DNA from: Timema cristinae
Lineage: Eukaryota; Arthropoda; Insecta; Phasmatodea; Timematidae
Direction: 5' to 3'
NCBI GenBank assembly: GCA_039000515.1
Contig: JBCFYV010000012.1
Coordinates: 40,823,723 to 40,887,722, forward strand
DNA length: 64,000 nt
Shown here: in pieces, positions 22,991 through 34,985 of the stretch
Position numbering within the stretch: the stretch's first letter is position 1
Layout of the letters: every line of letters starts with the position of its first letter
Notes under the pieces: generated by a model
Databases searched by the model: none
Told to the model about the DNA's origin: nothing
The model's input: the letters and a program-made list of their open reading frames with translations, nothing else
Made by a program: the position numbers and the translations under genes

Positions 22991-23387
22991 TATATCGGAG
23001 TGTCATCATTGAGCGTAACTGGGAAGAGGGAGGGTTGAGTAGGGTGGGGTATTACCAAATTTTTCCTCCCCCCATCGAATGTGCCTTCCTTCCTGTTTGT
23101 TAAATTCCTCTGATATACTTGAATTGAAGCTGAAAGATGGTTTGAATCAAACCTTCAATAAGATTCTAAACAATTCTTTTATTATTCTAAATGCTTAAGG
23201 AGACCCCATAATAGATTTTTGTGGCATTCCTATTTTCAATATTTTTCCACTGGCTTGGAGTCAATCACCTTAAAAACTCCTTAAAAATAGTGTTTTTACA
23301 ACTACTCGCCAACACTAATAAAGTCTCTCGATACTCTTGATAATAATCACAATACGTTGTATTTTCCATTGTGACTTCTACCCGTTT

Positions 23388-23414
23388 GTGGGAGGGGGTG
23401 GGGGGGGGGGGGGG

Positions 23415-23457
<43 letters not shown>

Positions 23458-23462
23458 GGGGT
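23388..23462. repeat. Poly-G tract
   Basis: About 70 bases, almost all G with rare A. The 68-aa minus-strand proline frame is only this run. At the mirrored position in the right arm the tract is absent (near 31345). Confidence 0.95.
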
Positions 23463-23599
23463 GTTGTACACATTATCAATTTACCCTAATGAACCAGGAT
23501 GAGGAATGTTACATTTTGATTGAATGTACCTACATTTGCGTATATTGAGAGTGGGGTTCCATTTTAGGGAAAATTCCTTGTTACAGGCAGGCTGGTGGT

Positions 23600-24050
23600 G
23601 ATGGCATGCGGTGTGGACAACTGTTTGGTCCATAGGTGGGGGGGGGGGGGGGCGGGGGGTTTGGGGGGTTTGGAATGTGGGATTCGCTATGTTGGTTTTG
23701 TTGTTGAGGTGGGGTGTTTGTTTGCTGAGAGATATTTTTTTGAGTCTGTGGGTGATTGTGTTGGTACGCGTTTGAATTGGTGGGGAGTGGCTTGGTAAGG
23801 TTTGTGCGAATGGGGAACGGTAAGTTGGATAAGGGATGGCGTTATTTATATAAATAGAACTATATTTTTTTTATTAATAATTAGGTCATCAACAATAATG
23901 AATATTTAAATTATTATTTTTTTTTTTATGATATTAAAAATCCATATTAATTATTTTAATATAATTATTCTTATATTTAGATTCCTTAATTATATATAAA
24001 ATATATTTTTATAACTCCAACTTATCTACTCCGTTTTATATATTTAAATT
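23600..24050. repeat. G/T-skewed segment, largely left-arm specific
   Basis: This starts with a second G run (23637-23660) followed by TTGGTTTTGTTGTTGAGG-type sequence with almost no C, then an AT-rich stretch. The right arm has only a short counterpart near 31150-31250. The skew resembles the tract at 40.15-40.96 kb. Confidence 0.65.
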
Positions 24051-24371
24051 TTTATAGGTGGAGGACACACATATTATCTCCAACTTTGAGGGGGCATATA
24101 TTATTACCAACTTAATAACATAAATGTAGCTGAATCTAATATTAACCTTTAAATAATATAGTTTGTCACCTCAGTTGACATTAATTTAAATCAGGATTTT
24201 CACTTATACTACAAATTGGTTTATGGATAGGCATACTACAAGAGGGTTATTAAATTTATATTGAAAAGTTATCACATAATTTAAGGTAAACACTTACGTC
24301 ACAAATACCTTAATTCTTTCATTACTTGTCGTTACTATATACATTTGTTCATGTACTACAATAAACTTGTC

Positions 24372-25120
24372 TTGTACATAACATTTTATGTGTGTCAAAC
24401 GGCCACGTGATTTATTAAATTTAGAAATAAATGTTTCTAAAGAATGTGTAAGATGGCACGGATTTCATAAAAACTATATCCACCTTGCATGGGGAGATTT
24501 CTCTTCCAGACTACTGTCCACATTAATGAAGCAAGATCGATTTGTTTAATTAAGGTTATAAATGCTATGTGTAATCTTGCAGTTAAGTAAATATTTTAAA
24601 CAAATAATTAATTCACTATAGAAGGGGACTTTTCCATAATGTAAAACTATTGCGGTGACATGTTTACCGCCATGAAATCACTTACTATTTGTTTCGTAAA
24701 TCTATTACAATGCTAGATTCCGGGTGGATATATTTTCCCCTTGGATATATTTTCGGAGACTTCACAAATAAGGGCGATTTTAATTTTCTTTTTTAAGAAA
24801 TTACAGCAGTTAGGCTGAAGGTCTGTTCATATTCATTAGGTGAAAAAATGTTTCTGGGCAATTAAAATATGAATCATGACTCCATTTTCCATCTCGTTCA
24901 GAAGGGAATACATCTTCATCTGAATCAGATATTTAGGGAAGTCTTTGGTGTATAACATTCATATCTCTTAGATTACTTTTATTGCATACGGCAACGATAC
25001 AACGCTTACCCGGCATTTTCTTAGTAATCGGTATGGACACTTTTCGTAACCCTTCACGTAAATAATAAGAAGCTTACAATTAAACATACAAACAATTTAC
25101 TATTCACATTGACTTTGGAA
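24372..25120. other. About 750 bp present only in the left palindrome arm
   Basis: Left-arm sequence after ACTACAATAAACTTG and before AAGAAGTTAGTTACGAGG has no counterpart at the mirrored junction near 30825-30845, where the flanks join directly. No ORF, terminal repeats or target duplication are obvious. Confidence 0.65.
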
Positions 25121-25149
25121 GCATAATTGACATTAAATAAGAAGTTAGT

Positions 25150-25400
25150 TACGAGGCACCCGCACGGTTGGCGTAGATAGCTAAAGCGCTAGTCGTGTTG
25201 AGCTCAACTGCTGAGGATGGGGAGATCGAGGTTTGAATCTCGGTCGGGTGAACTGGGGGTGTTTTTTAAGGGTTTTCCACTATCCCTACCACGCAAATGC
25301 GGGTTCACTTCCTCTATTCACTCCCAATTCCTAATCCTTAGCGTAATGAGTACTTAGGCGTATAACCCGAACGGGTAGTAGACGTGGTGTGATAATAATT
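25150..25400 (+). mobile_element. tRNA-derived SINE (family B)
   Basis: The head has GCGTAGATAGCTAAAGCGCTAG (box A region) and GAGGTTTGAATCTCGG (box B). The body has GGTGTTTTTTAAGGGTTTTCCACT and CGCAAATGCGGGTTCACTTCC. The 3' end TAGCGTAATGAGTACTTAGGCGTATAACCCGAACGGGTAGTAGACG is shared with family A although head and body differ. Mirrored at about 30548-30800. Confidence 0.85.
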
Positions 25401-25589
25401 TAAAAAAAGTGCTGCACTACACAGTTCACATGATCGAACAGAAGCATGTTGGCTGTTCAGAGCAGAAGTTACCAGCAGTGCTGGTGTTAGGGTAGAAGCT
25501 GAATGCGGCCGGGTAAAGTGAACGAGCCTTCCCTACAAATCTAGTCGCCTTAGTTTAAGAGAAGGAACATCAAGTGGACCAATAAAACC

Positions 25590-26330
25590 TTAAATATTGA
25601 AATTTCTCAGTGAGTTGAGTAATTGCAGGAGAAGGGGAGCTTGGAGGTCCAACATTTTCAAAAACTAATATATTTAATTACTTCTCTGTATTGTAAAGAA
25701 TTTAAATGTATTAAATTTGGTACGGGAAACAATACAAATTAGTATTTTACATAATTAATAGTAATAATAATAATATTAATATATTTATTATTATTTTATT
25801 ATTATTATTATTATTTAAAAATTGCATTCTGAGGAATAGTGGTGATGGAGTATAATAGAGAAAGAACTTTTGAGATTAGGAAAAAAAATAAAATTTTGAA
25901 AGATAATAAGATAAATCAAATCCCAGTTAGCAAAATTAAACGTTAGACTCTAAATTTCTCAAAGTGGGATTGGAATTAAGGAAATCCAAAATCTACAAAA
26001 TTAATAGAAAAACTATCATCTCAGTGCAGTGTCGGATTAAAAATTGAATTTTGGGCATGCGTAAATGCACCACTCCAAATAACTAATAGTCTGTGCGTTT
26101 TAAAATGTAACTCCATGAAATCAAGGGGTGGGGCGGGGGAGTTATAAAAACCTTATATTATAGCTTAATAATCGAAAATTTGGCTGGCAGGTAGAAGAAC
26201 AACTATAGATAAAAGAAAGTATTCTTAAAACTGTGTTTAGATGGGAGTTAGGAAATTATGATTGGGGAGGAGAAGGGAAAATTTTCAAAAACCAATAGAA
26301 AAACAATTACTAACAGATCAATTTATTGAT
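25590..26330 (+). repeat. Units of the 270-bp repeat family also found at 45.65-48.3 kb
   Basis: Phrases such as CACCACTCCAAATAACTAATAGTCTG, GGGGTTATAAAAAC-type and TTTTCAAAAACTAATA recur at intervals and match those of the array at 45.65-48.3 kb. The mirrored block is 29690-30370. Confidence 0.7.
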
Positions 26331-26469
26331 AAGCTGAGGTGCTTTAGTACTAGTGTGATTTCTTTCAAATTTATTCATGTTTAGTTAGTAAATTTATAAC
26401 TATTTCTTTTGGTGTTTCATTTTCAACAATGTCTCTGCGAAAGCGAGCAATTATTGAGCAAAAGACTGC

Positions 26470-26560
26470 ATTATATATATATATATAAAATAGATTATTT
26501 ATATATATAGTATATTTATATATATATTTTTATATATATATATATAATATTTATAAAATA
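26470..26560. repeat. (TA)n microsatellite
   Basis: Several TATATATA blocks. The right-arm counterpart near 29460-29530 is much altered. Confidence 0.9.
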
Positions 26561-27294
26561 GATTTTACTTCTTATAGGTAGTAGTTAATTTGTGGCTTCT
26601 ATAAACATACAAAGTTCTCGCCTCATACGTGTCTGAATTGTATTTTGGGTAGTTTAGATCAGGTTCTCAAACTGAGACGGCGCGAAGGGATTTCAGAGAG
26701 GTGTGAACCATTTCTCATTTTTTGATTTGCCTAATTATGATTGACTAAAAAATTTATTATTCTGTTTGGCCTATGAAGTCAATAAAAATTAATCTATATC
26801 TTACAAAAAACCTTACTATTTTTTGATAAATTCTACAAAACTTTATCAGAAAATAATTAAAAATTAAATAATAAATGTTCATTTTGGAATTTTAAACGTA
26901 AAAAAAGTTATTTTATTCTAAGATAAGAGTCTTAACAATTTATTTTATTGTTCATTAAGGCTCAAGAGTATAGAGTTTGAGAAACTGGTTTAGATGATTT
27001 GCTAAAAATAGAAAATTACCTAACTTAAATGTGAGCGAAGCGTGGGCAACTCGAGTAAGTTAATTGATTATAAAAAATGAATGAGATTGATTAATTCATT
27101 TAGCAAAAATAATAAACAAAATATACTTAGAAAGTATGATAAAATATAGACTTTGGCACTTAAAAAAAAATACTATTCAAAATTCAAAAATAAACAAAAT
27201 TATTAAAATGTGTGTCACTACATGTATGAGCTAATTATAAAAAACGGTAACGGGTACAAACTTTTTATTTCTGGTACAAACGTACTAATATTTA

Positions 27295-27447
27295 TTATTA
27301 TTAGAACCACGTCTTATACCCGTTGGGTTATACGCACTTACGTAATGTGTAATGGTAGGGTGATTGTGAGATGAAATGAAGGACTCAGTTACGTGGAATC
27401 CGACCACGGTGGTGGCCTGGCACTCCCCACATTAACAAGATGGCTTG
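27295..27447 (-). mobile_element. Truncated family A SINE (3' part)
   Basis: The reverse complement has AATGTGGGGAGTGCCAGGCC, the CACGTAACTGAGTCCTTCATTTC region and an AAT tail. It lacks the tRNA head. Mirrored at 28556-28745. Confidence 0.8.
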
Positions 27448-27711
27448 TCAAAAATTAGTACAAAACCTTGGCAATGTAAAAAGTTCAAACATACAAAGTG
27501 TTACCACAGTTAATGGACGTGTGCTATACCTTGGGAAGTAGTAAATTGTGAAATGACATATATTTTTGGAACGGTAGTATATACTATTTAGAACTAACAC
27601 TGACACACCTCGCCATCTCTTAGCATCACTACAAATCTTAACGAATGTTTCCGGAGACAGCAAAACATATTTTATTAAATGGTCTAAATAATAACTTTTC
27701 AAAAAGTCGTT

Positions 27712-27850
27712 TGGCTAAAAGGCATTTGGCCTAAAAGGCGTTTGGCTAAGTCATTTGGCCTATAAGAGCATTTGGCCTAAAAGGCATTAGGGCCTAAAAG
27801 GCATTTGGCATAGGCGTTTAGCCTAACTTTAGGCCAAATGCCTTTTAGCC
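27712..27850. repeat. TTTGGCCTAAAAGGCA minisatellite, left block
   Basis: About seven loose copies of a 16-18-bp unit TTTGGCCTAAAAGGCA. The last copies are inverted (AGGCCAAATGCCTTTTAG), so the block is itself partly palindromic. It flanks the palindrome centre. Confidence 0.9.
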
Positions 27851-28157
27851 CAAATTGAACGGTACCCAGTATTTTCAGTCTTGGCTTTCTTCGCCTCTGT
27901 GATAGATTGCCGATGATGGGGAGGTTGAGATTCAAATCTGGTTCGGTGTATGGAGGGTGGTTTTTCCAAAATGGCTTTTTCACCCTCCATTTAATGTATG
28001 TACATTTAATACAATTTAAATGGAGGGTGAAAAGCATTTTTGGAAAAACCACCCTACAGTACACCGAACCATGATTTGAACTCTCAACCTCCCCATCATC
28101 GGCAATTAGTCACAGGATGGGCGAAGAAAGCAAGACTGGAAAATACTGTGGTACCCG

Positions 28158-28322
28158 TCATTTGGCCTAAAAGGCATTTGGCTAAAGTGTAGGCTAAAAC
28201 GCCTTTAGGCCAAATGCCTTTTAGGCCAAATGCTTTTAGGCCAAATGCCCTTTAGGCAAATGACTTTAGGCCAAACGCACTTTTAGGCCAAATGTCCTTT
28301 TAGGCCAAACGACTTTTTGAAA
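28158..28322. repeat. TTTGGCCTAAAAGGCA minisatellite, right block
   Basis: Mirror of 27712-27850, with units reading AGGCCAAATGCCTTTT on this strand and frequent one-base gains or losses. Confidence 0.9.
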
Positions 28323-28555
28323 AGTTAAATTTTTAGAACATTTATTAAATATGTTTTGCTGTCTCGAACATTCGTAAGATTTGTAGTGATGTAATAGATG
28401 GCGAGGTGTGTAGTGTTTAGTTAAATAGTATATACTACCGTTTCAAACAATATGTCTTTTTCTCAATTTACTACTCCCACGTTATAGCCAGACCGTCCAT
28501 TAACTGTTGGTAACATTTTGTTAGTTGAATTTTTACATTGCCATGGTTTTGTACT

Positions 28556-28745
28556 AATTTTTGACAAGCATCTTGTAATGTGGGAGTGCCAGGCCACCAC
28601 CGTGTTCGGTGGTTCGGATTCCACGTTAAACTGTAGGACCCCCGGTCTATTTTCATCTCACAATCACCCTACATTAACATTAGCGTAAGTGCGTTAATAA
28701 CCCGAACGGGGTTAGTAAGACGTTGGGGCTTATAATAATAATTTT
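28556..28745 (+). mobile_element. Mirror copy of the truncated family A SINE
   Basis: It contains AATGTGGGAGTGCCAGGCC, CACGTTAAACTGTAGG and ACCCGAACGGGG, with extra bases compared with the left arm. The 61-aa frame across it is not a gene. Confidence 0.8.
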
Positions 28746-30547
28746 TGTACCGTTTGTACAGAAATAAAACGTTTTGTACCGTACCGTTTTTTTATTATTA
28801 GCACATACAAGTGTGGTCACACCATTTTAATAATTATTGTTTTTTTTTGAATTTTGAATATATTTTTTTTAAGTGCAAAGTATATTTTATCGTCTTTCTA
28901 AGTATATTTGTTTATAAATTTTGCTAAATGAATTAATCATATCATTCATTTTTTATAATCATATTAACTTACTCGAGTTTGCCACGGCTTCGCTCACTTT
29001 TAAGTTTAGGTAAATTATTTTTTTTAGCAAATCATCTCTAAACCAGGTTTTCTCTAACTCTATACTCTTGGCCTTTATAGAACATAAAATTAATTGTTAA
29101 GATCTTATTCTTAGAATAAATAACTTTTTTACGTTATTAAAATCAAAATGAGACATTAATTATTTAATTGATTTAATTATTTTCTAGATAAGGAGTTTTG
29201 TTGAAGATGAAGTTTATAAAAATAGTAAGGTTTTGTAGATATTGATTATTTTTTTGCTTCATAGGCCAAAAGAATATTTAATTTTTTGTCATCATATTTA
29301 GGCCAAATCAAAAGATGTGAGAAATTGGTTTCACCCCCTCATCTGAAATCCCTCGCGCCTCGCAGTTTGAAAAAAACCCGGGTTAAAATCCAAAAACAAT
29401 TTAGAACGTTGAGGCGGAACTTTGTATGTTGATGAACCAAAAAAAAACCCCAAAAAAAAAACTAATAAAAAATTATAATTTTAAAAATATTAATAAAATA
29501 AATTTTAAATTTTTTATTTTATAATATTATATATGCATTCTTTGCTTCAATATTTCTCGTCTCCGAGGACATGTTGAAATGAACCCAAAAGAAAATAGTT
29601 TAAATTTCTAACTAAAACATGAATTAATTAAAGAATCCTCTAGTATAAGACCTAGCTTATAAAATAATTGTCTGTTAGTAATTGTTTCTATTGGTTTTAA
29701 AAATTTTTCCCCTTTTTTTTTTCCCTTAAATCATAATTTTTAACCCCCTTTTTTAAACACGTTTTAAGAATACTTTTTTATCTATAGTTGTTCTTTACCT
29801 GCCACCCAAAATTCGTTTTTAAGCTATAGAAAAAGGTTTTTTTTACCCCCCCCCGCCCCCCTGTTTCCCTTTGGAGTTACATTTTTAATGGTCAGTTTAT
29901 TTGTTATTTGGAGTGTGCTTTTTACGGCATCCCAAAATTCAATTTTAACGACACTCCCACTGGGGAGTAGTATTTTCTATTAATTTTGTAGATTTTGGCC
30001 TTTTCCAACCCACTTTGAGAAATTTAGAGTTAAGTTTATTTTGGTATCTGGTTTTTGATTTATCTTTTTTTAAATCTGTAAAAATTTTATTTTTTTTAAA
30101 TCTCAAAAGTTTTTTTTCTATTTATCCATCACACTATTCCTAAGAATAATTTTAAATAATAATAATAATAATAATATATTATTTAAAATTATTATTATTA
30201 TTATTATTATTATATGTTAATGTCGAGTTGTATTGTTTGTATAATTAAAAATTTTAAAAATTCTTTACAATACAGAGAAGAAATTTAAATATATTATTTT
30301 TTGAAATGTTGACCTCCAAGCTACCTTTCCCTCCTCCCAATTATAAACTCACTGAGAAATTTCAAATTTTAAGGTTTATTTGGTCATCTTATGGGGGTCC
30401 TTCCTTAACTAAGTACTAGAGTGTAGGAAGGCTGTTCACTTTCCCGGGCCGGGCATTCGCTCTACCCTAACAGCAGCTGTGAACGTTGTCGGAACCTAGC
30501 CAAGTTTGGGCTTTGTTGGAATAGTGACTGTGTAGCCTAGAAATTTT

Positions 30548-30800
30548 TTTTAAATTATTTTTCAGCACACGTCTTATACCCGTTGGGTTAAGCCTAAGTA
30601 CAAATTCGTTTAATGGATTAGAATTTTGGTAAGGTTGAATTAGTGGAAGTGAACCCGCATTTGGTGGGGGAGAGTGGAAAACCATTGGGGAAAAACCCCC
30701 CAGTTCACCCGACGAGTTAAAACCTCGATCTCCCCACCCTCGCATTTTAGCTCAACACGACTTAGGCTTTAGCTTCTACGCCACCGAGGCGGGTTCCCCT
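30548..30800 (-). mobile_element. Mirror copy of the family B SINE
   Basis: Reverse complement of 25150-25400 with many indels: GAACCCGCATTTGGTGG, GGAAAACCATTGGGG and CACGTCTTATACCCGTTGGGTT are diagnostic. Confidence 0.82.
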
Positions 30801-31844
30801 CGTTACTAACTTCTTATTTATGTCAAGAAACATAGTTTATTGTAGTACATGAACAAATGTATATAGTTACGCAAGTTAATGAAAGAATTAAGGTATTGGG
30901 GACGTAAGTGTTACCTTAAACTTATGTGTTAACTGTCAATATAAATTTAATAACCATCTTGTAAGTAGGGCCTATTCATTAATACAATTTTGTAGTATAG
31001 TGATGAAAATCTTGAATTTATTTTATGTTCAACTGTAGTTGTCAAACTATATATTTAAAGGTTAAAATTAGTAGTTCTGCTACATTTATGTTATATATGT
31101 TGGTAATAATATATGCCCCCTCAAAGTTGGAGATAAATATTGTGTGTCTCACCTATATCCCCACCGCCCCCTCAGTTGGAAATAAAGTTGTCCTCTAAGA
31201 TTGAAGTTCAATCCCAGCCGGCTGTAACTAGGTATTTTTCCCTAAAAATGGTACCCCACTCTCAATATACCAAATGTAGGTACATTCAATCTAAAATGTA
31301 ACATTCCTCATTCCTGGTTCATTAGGGTAAAATTGAAGTATGTGTACAACTCAAACGGGTAGTAGTCACAATGGAAAATTAAAACATATTGTGATTATTA
31401 TCAAGAGTATCGTGCGAAGCTTTATTAGTGTTGGGCTGAGGTAATTTGTAAAAAAACATATTTTTAAGGAGTTTTTAGGTGATGACTCCAAGCCAGTGGA
31501 AAATATTGAAAATGGAATGCCACCTGAAATCTATTTGGGGTCTCCCTAAGATTTAGAATAATAATAGAATTGTTTTAGAATCTTTGTGAGTTTGATGCAA
31601 ACCATCTTCAGCTTCAAATTCATGATATCAGAGGGAAAGTTTAACAAACTGGAGGAAGGCACCATTCGATGGAAGGGTGGAGGAATATTTGGTAAATACC
31701 CCATCCCCCTATCAACCCTTCCCATCTTTCCAGTTTACGCTCAATGTGTGACACTCGTTATAAACTAGTGACAGACACCCGTAGAATGTAGATTATTTCA
31801 TCAGAGTCAGGACACTAACTTAAATCTAGGACACAAATACAACA

Positions 31845-32010
31845 TCCAGCCCCCTTCCGGACAGTTAATTCATCAGTGTGGAAAAGGGGGAAAAGCACAG
31901 TCAAACCAATGATACGTTTTTCGGACATCCGGAATCGTAACCCGGGACATTTAGCTCAGTATTCAAAACACGCTACCAACTGAGTTAAAGTGTCGGACTG
32001 TGTAATTGAA
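31845..32010 (-). mobile_element. Mirror copy of the 22.77-kb SINE
   Basis: The reverse complement gives a head with AACTCAGTTGGTAGCGTGTTTT and a box B region around CCCGGGTTACGATTCCGG, with single-base insertions relative to the left arm. Confidence 0.7.
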
Positions 32011-33349
32011 ATCAACATTTATAGTACGGTTTATGTGATGTTAGCAAAATAATTCTATATTACGTGATTAAAAAAGTACACCTCTGTACACAAATAAAAA
32101 AACTGGTACGTGGTATTAACGCTGTAAGCTAACCTGGACTCATAAGTCATCGCCTCAAATATAACTTGTTTTTGGTGACGCGAACGGGTCGGGTTGTTAG
32201 TGTAGTTCTTCTTTTATATTCATTATGCACCTTTCTATTAAAATTATAAAAGACTTGTGAGATTTAAATGTAGTATTGAATGATCATATACTAGTGTAAA
32301 TATTTTTATGAGAAGTTCGGCCATTCATTTTTTTGGTTACAAAGGCTCCTTCGGTTAAAAATGTGTTTTTGAAAGAGCCCTGGTCTAAGTCAATATATGT
32401 TAATGTGCGTTAATACACGCTCTTGGTGGGCTTTGTCTGTTCGAAGTACTTTAGTATTAATTTTAACTGAAATTGGGTGGGTGCGAGTGAAGTCTCTATA
32501 AGCGTGGTCCTCGGTCTTAATAACATATCTTGTGTAAGGACTTAAAAATTAAAATGATCTTAATTACCAGAATGGTGGTACTAGTTTATATACATTTTTT
32601 GTATACAATGTATGGAAGCTACTATGGTTGTGCTTCTTTTCAAATGTAGAATATAAGTGGCATTTTAATATGTGTGTGTTTTGGATATAAGTCTTAAACC
32701 AAGTTTAAAAAGGAGCTATGTATAGATCATATTCTGTGTCTATGGTTTTAGTTATAAAGTAAATAATTTATTTTTGATGTATTGGAAAATTATAGGGGTT
32801 ATGGGGAAGGTGCCCCTTTTAACTCCACCCTTGAGTGCGCCACTGGTTCTAAGTAAACGCCTTAGTGAGAGGTCATTTTTATAATAGATATAATTTATTT
32901 ATAAAATATGAATAGTCATTAAAATGGTTTTTATGAAATTTTAATGCCCCTTTTTCTCTTCAATGGTGAGAAAATTCTAAAAGTATATCATTAGCTTTTA
33001 TTTAATTAAAGGGTACTAAACTTTAGTTCAAAACCCTTTTTTAAAAAAGGTTTAGATTCATTTATATAATGTTAATAATGAATACTTTTGAGCCAGTGTG
33101 TTAAAGGAGTCTTCTCATTTTATATTATAAGTCAATATAGTAAGTATAGTATTTATCTTAAAATGTTAAATAAAGTTTAAATGTAATTATAATTATACAA
33201 AAAATGTACATGTGTAATATTTTGAATATTGATGTATTTTCACTGTCTAAAAATATGTTTTTCAGGTAAATAGAGTAAGCTCTAGTAGTGTTGTTTTTTT
33301 CATTGTATCTTCACGCCAGAGTCAAGGCTTTTCACATATAATAGCAATT

Positions 33350-33465
33350 AGAAGGTAGGTTATGAGGAAGATTAAAAATAATGAGAAGTACCCTCGTTTG
33401 CGTGGAAAACGGGAAACCATTTAGGGAAAAATTACTTAAGTACACCGTTGTATTTTGAGCAGGCG
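33350..33465 (-). mobile_element. Family B SINE fragment
   Basis: The reverse complement has GGTTTCCCGTTTTCCACGC and AACGAGGGTACTTC, matching the family B body. Head and tail are not preserved. Confidence 0.5.
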
Positions 33466-33861
33466 CCGGTATGCCATTTTTGTCTCGATTCATTATTTAT
33501 AGTAAAAATCTTGCTTTCAAAAAATGAAGATGAAATACATATTTAAAAAAATTAGATATCACAAACCTTTACACAAAATATACAAATCAATTACATTATT
33601 TAATCTATATAAAGCAAAGGATGAAGCAAGAGTATAGAGGTACCGCCAACAACTCGTTGCACTCAAACAAATTATGTTAGTGGGTTTGAAAAAAGAACCA
33701 AAGGAAAGTTGCGGGGAACAATTAATTTTTGTATGTTTACTTCAAGGTCGTTTGCTATTATTAGGATATGGAGGGAGGAAAGGACTGCTGCCTAAAACCA
33801 CCCCCCATTCAATTCACTTGTAGAGTGCGACGGAAGAAGAGAGAAAGGAAGATTTAGCTGT

Positions 33862-34985
33862 TTGCCACGTAACTCAGTTTGGCCGCACATTGTTTTTTCT
33901 GAAAATAAACCTTTTTGTCTAATCGTTTGTGCTCTATTTGTGCTCATATGTGCCGAACATGAACATTTGTGTGTGAAACTGGGCAATTAGAAAATATTTA
34001 ATGTGGTGGGCCAACTTGAGCTCAGCTACCCCACCTCATATTGAAAAACAAAAACAATAACAAAATTTAATTTAAGTCAATCCATTGTGCTCCATTTGTG
34101 CTCATATGTGCCCGAAATTGAACATTTGTGCTTTAAAATTAGCTCAAAAATCTAAAGAACCAATTAATGTGGCGGTGCTATCGTGAGTAGTTTTTCGTTT
34201 TTTCTCCTTTTATTATTTACTTTTTTTTTCTTCATATTTTGGTTGCTTTCCCTTCCTCTATACCATAAACCTGTAGAAAAATTGAAATTTCAGCTGGCCG
34301 CCACATCTTTTAAATCTCAATGTAACAAAATTCTGTTTCACCATTGTGTGTTTTTCGTTTGTGCTAATATGTGACCCAAAACATGAGTATTTGTGTATAT
34401 GTGCCCAAAAAAATGAGTAGTTTTGCTCTATATTAGAAAAATCTAGAAAACATGTTAATGTGGTGGGCTAGCTTGAGCTTAGTTGATCGCCTTCATTAAA
34501 TGTTAATCTAAAAAGGCCTAGATTCACAGCCCTAACGGTTTATTTATCGGGCACATATGAGCCACAAACTAAGAACAAACGAATCGTGATACAGAATTTT
34601 GTTGCCATTGATATTTAAAAATGTGGTGTGCCAGCTTGAACTAATTTTTCTACATTTATGTTTAGGGGAGGTTCAAGTTAGCTGCCACATTAAATGTTCT
34701 CTAGATTTTTCTAATTTTAAAGCACAAATGTTCATTTTCGGGGCACATATGAAGCACAAATGGAAACACATGGATTGACATAATAAATGTTGTTATGTTG
34801 TGTTTTTTCAATTGTGGGGGCTAGCTTGAGCTCAAGTTGGCCCAAACATTCAATATTTTCTAAAAATGGCCAGTTTAACAGCACATATGTTCATGTCTCG
34901 GGGCACATATGAGCATAAATAGAGCACAAATCGATTAGACTGAAATATTTTTTTTCGATAGTGGGGGCAACTTGAGTCACGTTGT
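33862..34985. mobile_element. Fold-back element of inverted tandem units
   Basis: Three plus-strand units carry TTTGTGCTCATATGTGCCC, GAACATTTGTG and AATGTGGTGGGC...CTTGAGCTCAG. From about 34490 three units carry the reverse complement (GGGCACATATGAGCACAAA and so on). The outer ends also pair: CACGTAACTCAGTTTGGCC near 33862 with GGGGCAACTTGAGTCACGTTG near 34965. Long inverted repeats built of tandem subunits resemble Foldback-type elements, although an artefactual fold-back is possible. There is no transposase frame. Confidence 0.7.

Larger units (their letters stand above)
21381..27994 (+). repeat. Left arm of about 12-kb palindrome
   Basis: Reading inward from GTGAAGATACAATGAAAAAACAACAC at 21381, the arm matches the reverse complement of 28016-33314. 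It includes a poly-A run, two SINEs, a G run, and the TTTGGCCTAAAAGG repeat. It is about 1.3 kb longer than the right arm. It lacks recognisable genes. Confidence 0.9.
28016..33314 (-). repeat. Right arm of about 12-kb palindrome
   Basis: Reverse complement of the left arm with many single-base indels, especially in homopolymers, and with two left-arm blocks (roughly 23.4-24.05 kb and 24.37-25.12 kb) mostly missing. By eye the arms are perhaps 85-90 percent identical in matched blocks. The spacer is about 21 bp (27995-28015). Confidence 0.9.

Noticed and set aside
27712..28322. Spaced palindromic repeats as a CRISPR array
   Set aside because: Units are contiguous without unique spacers, vary in length, and the DNA is animal nuclear sequence.
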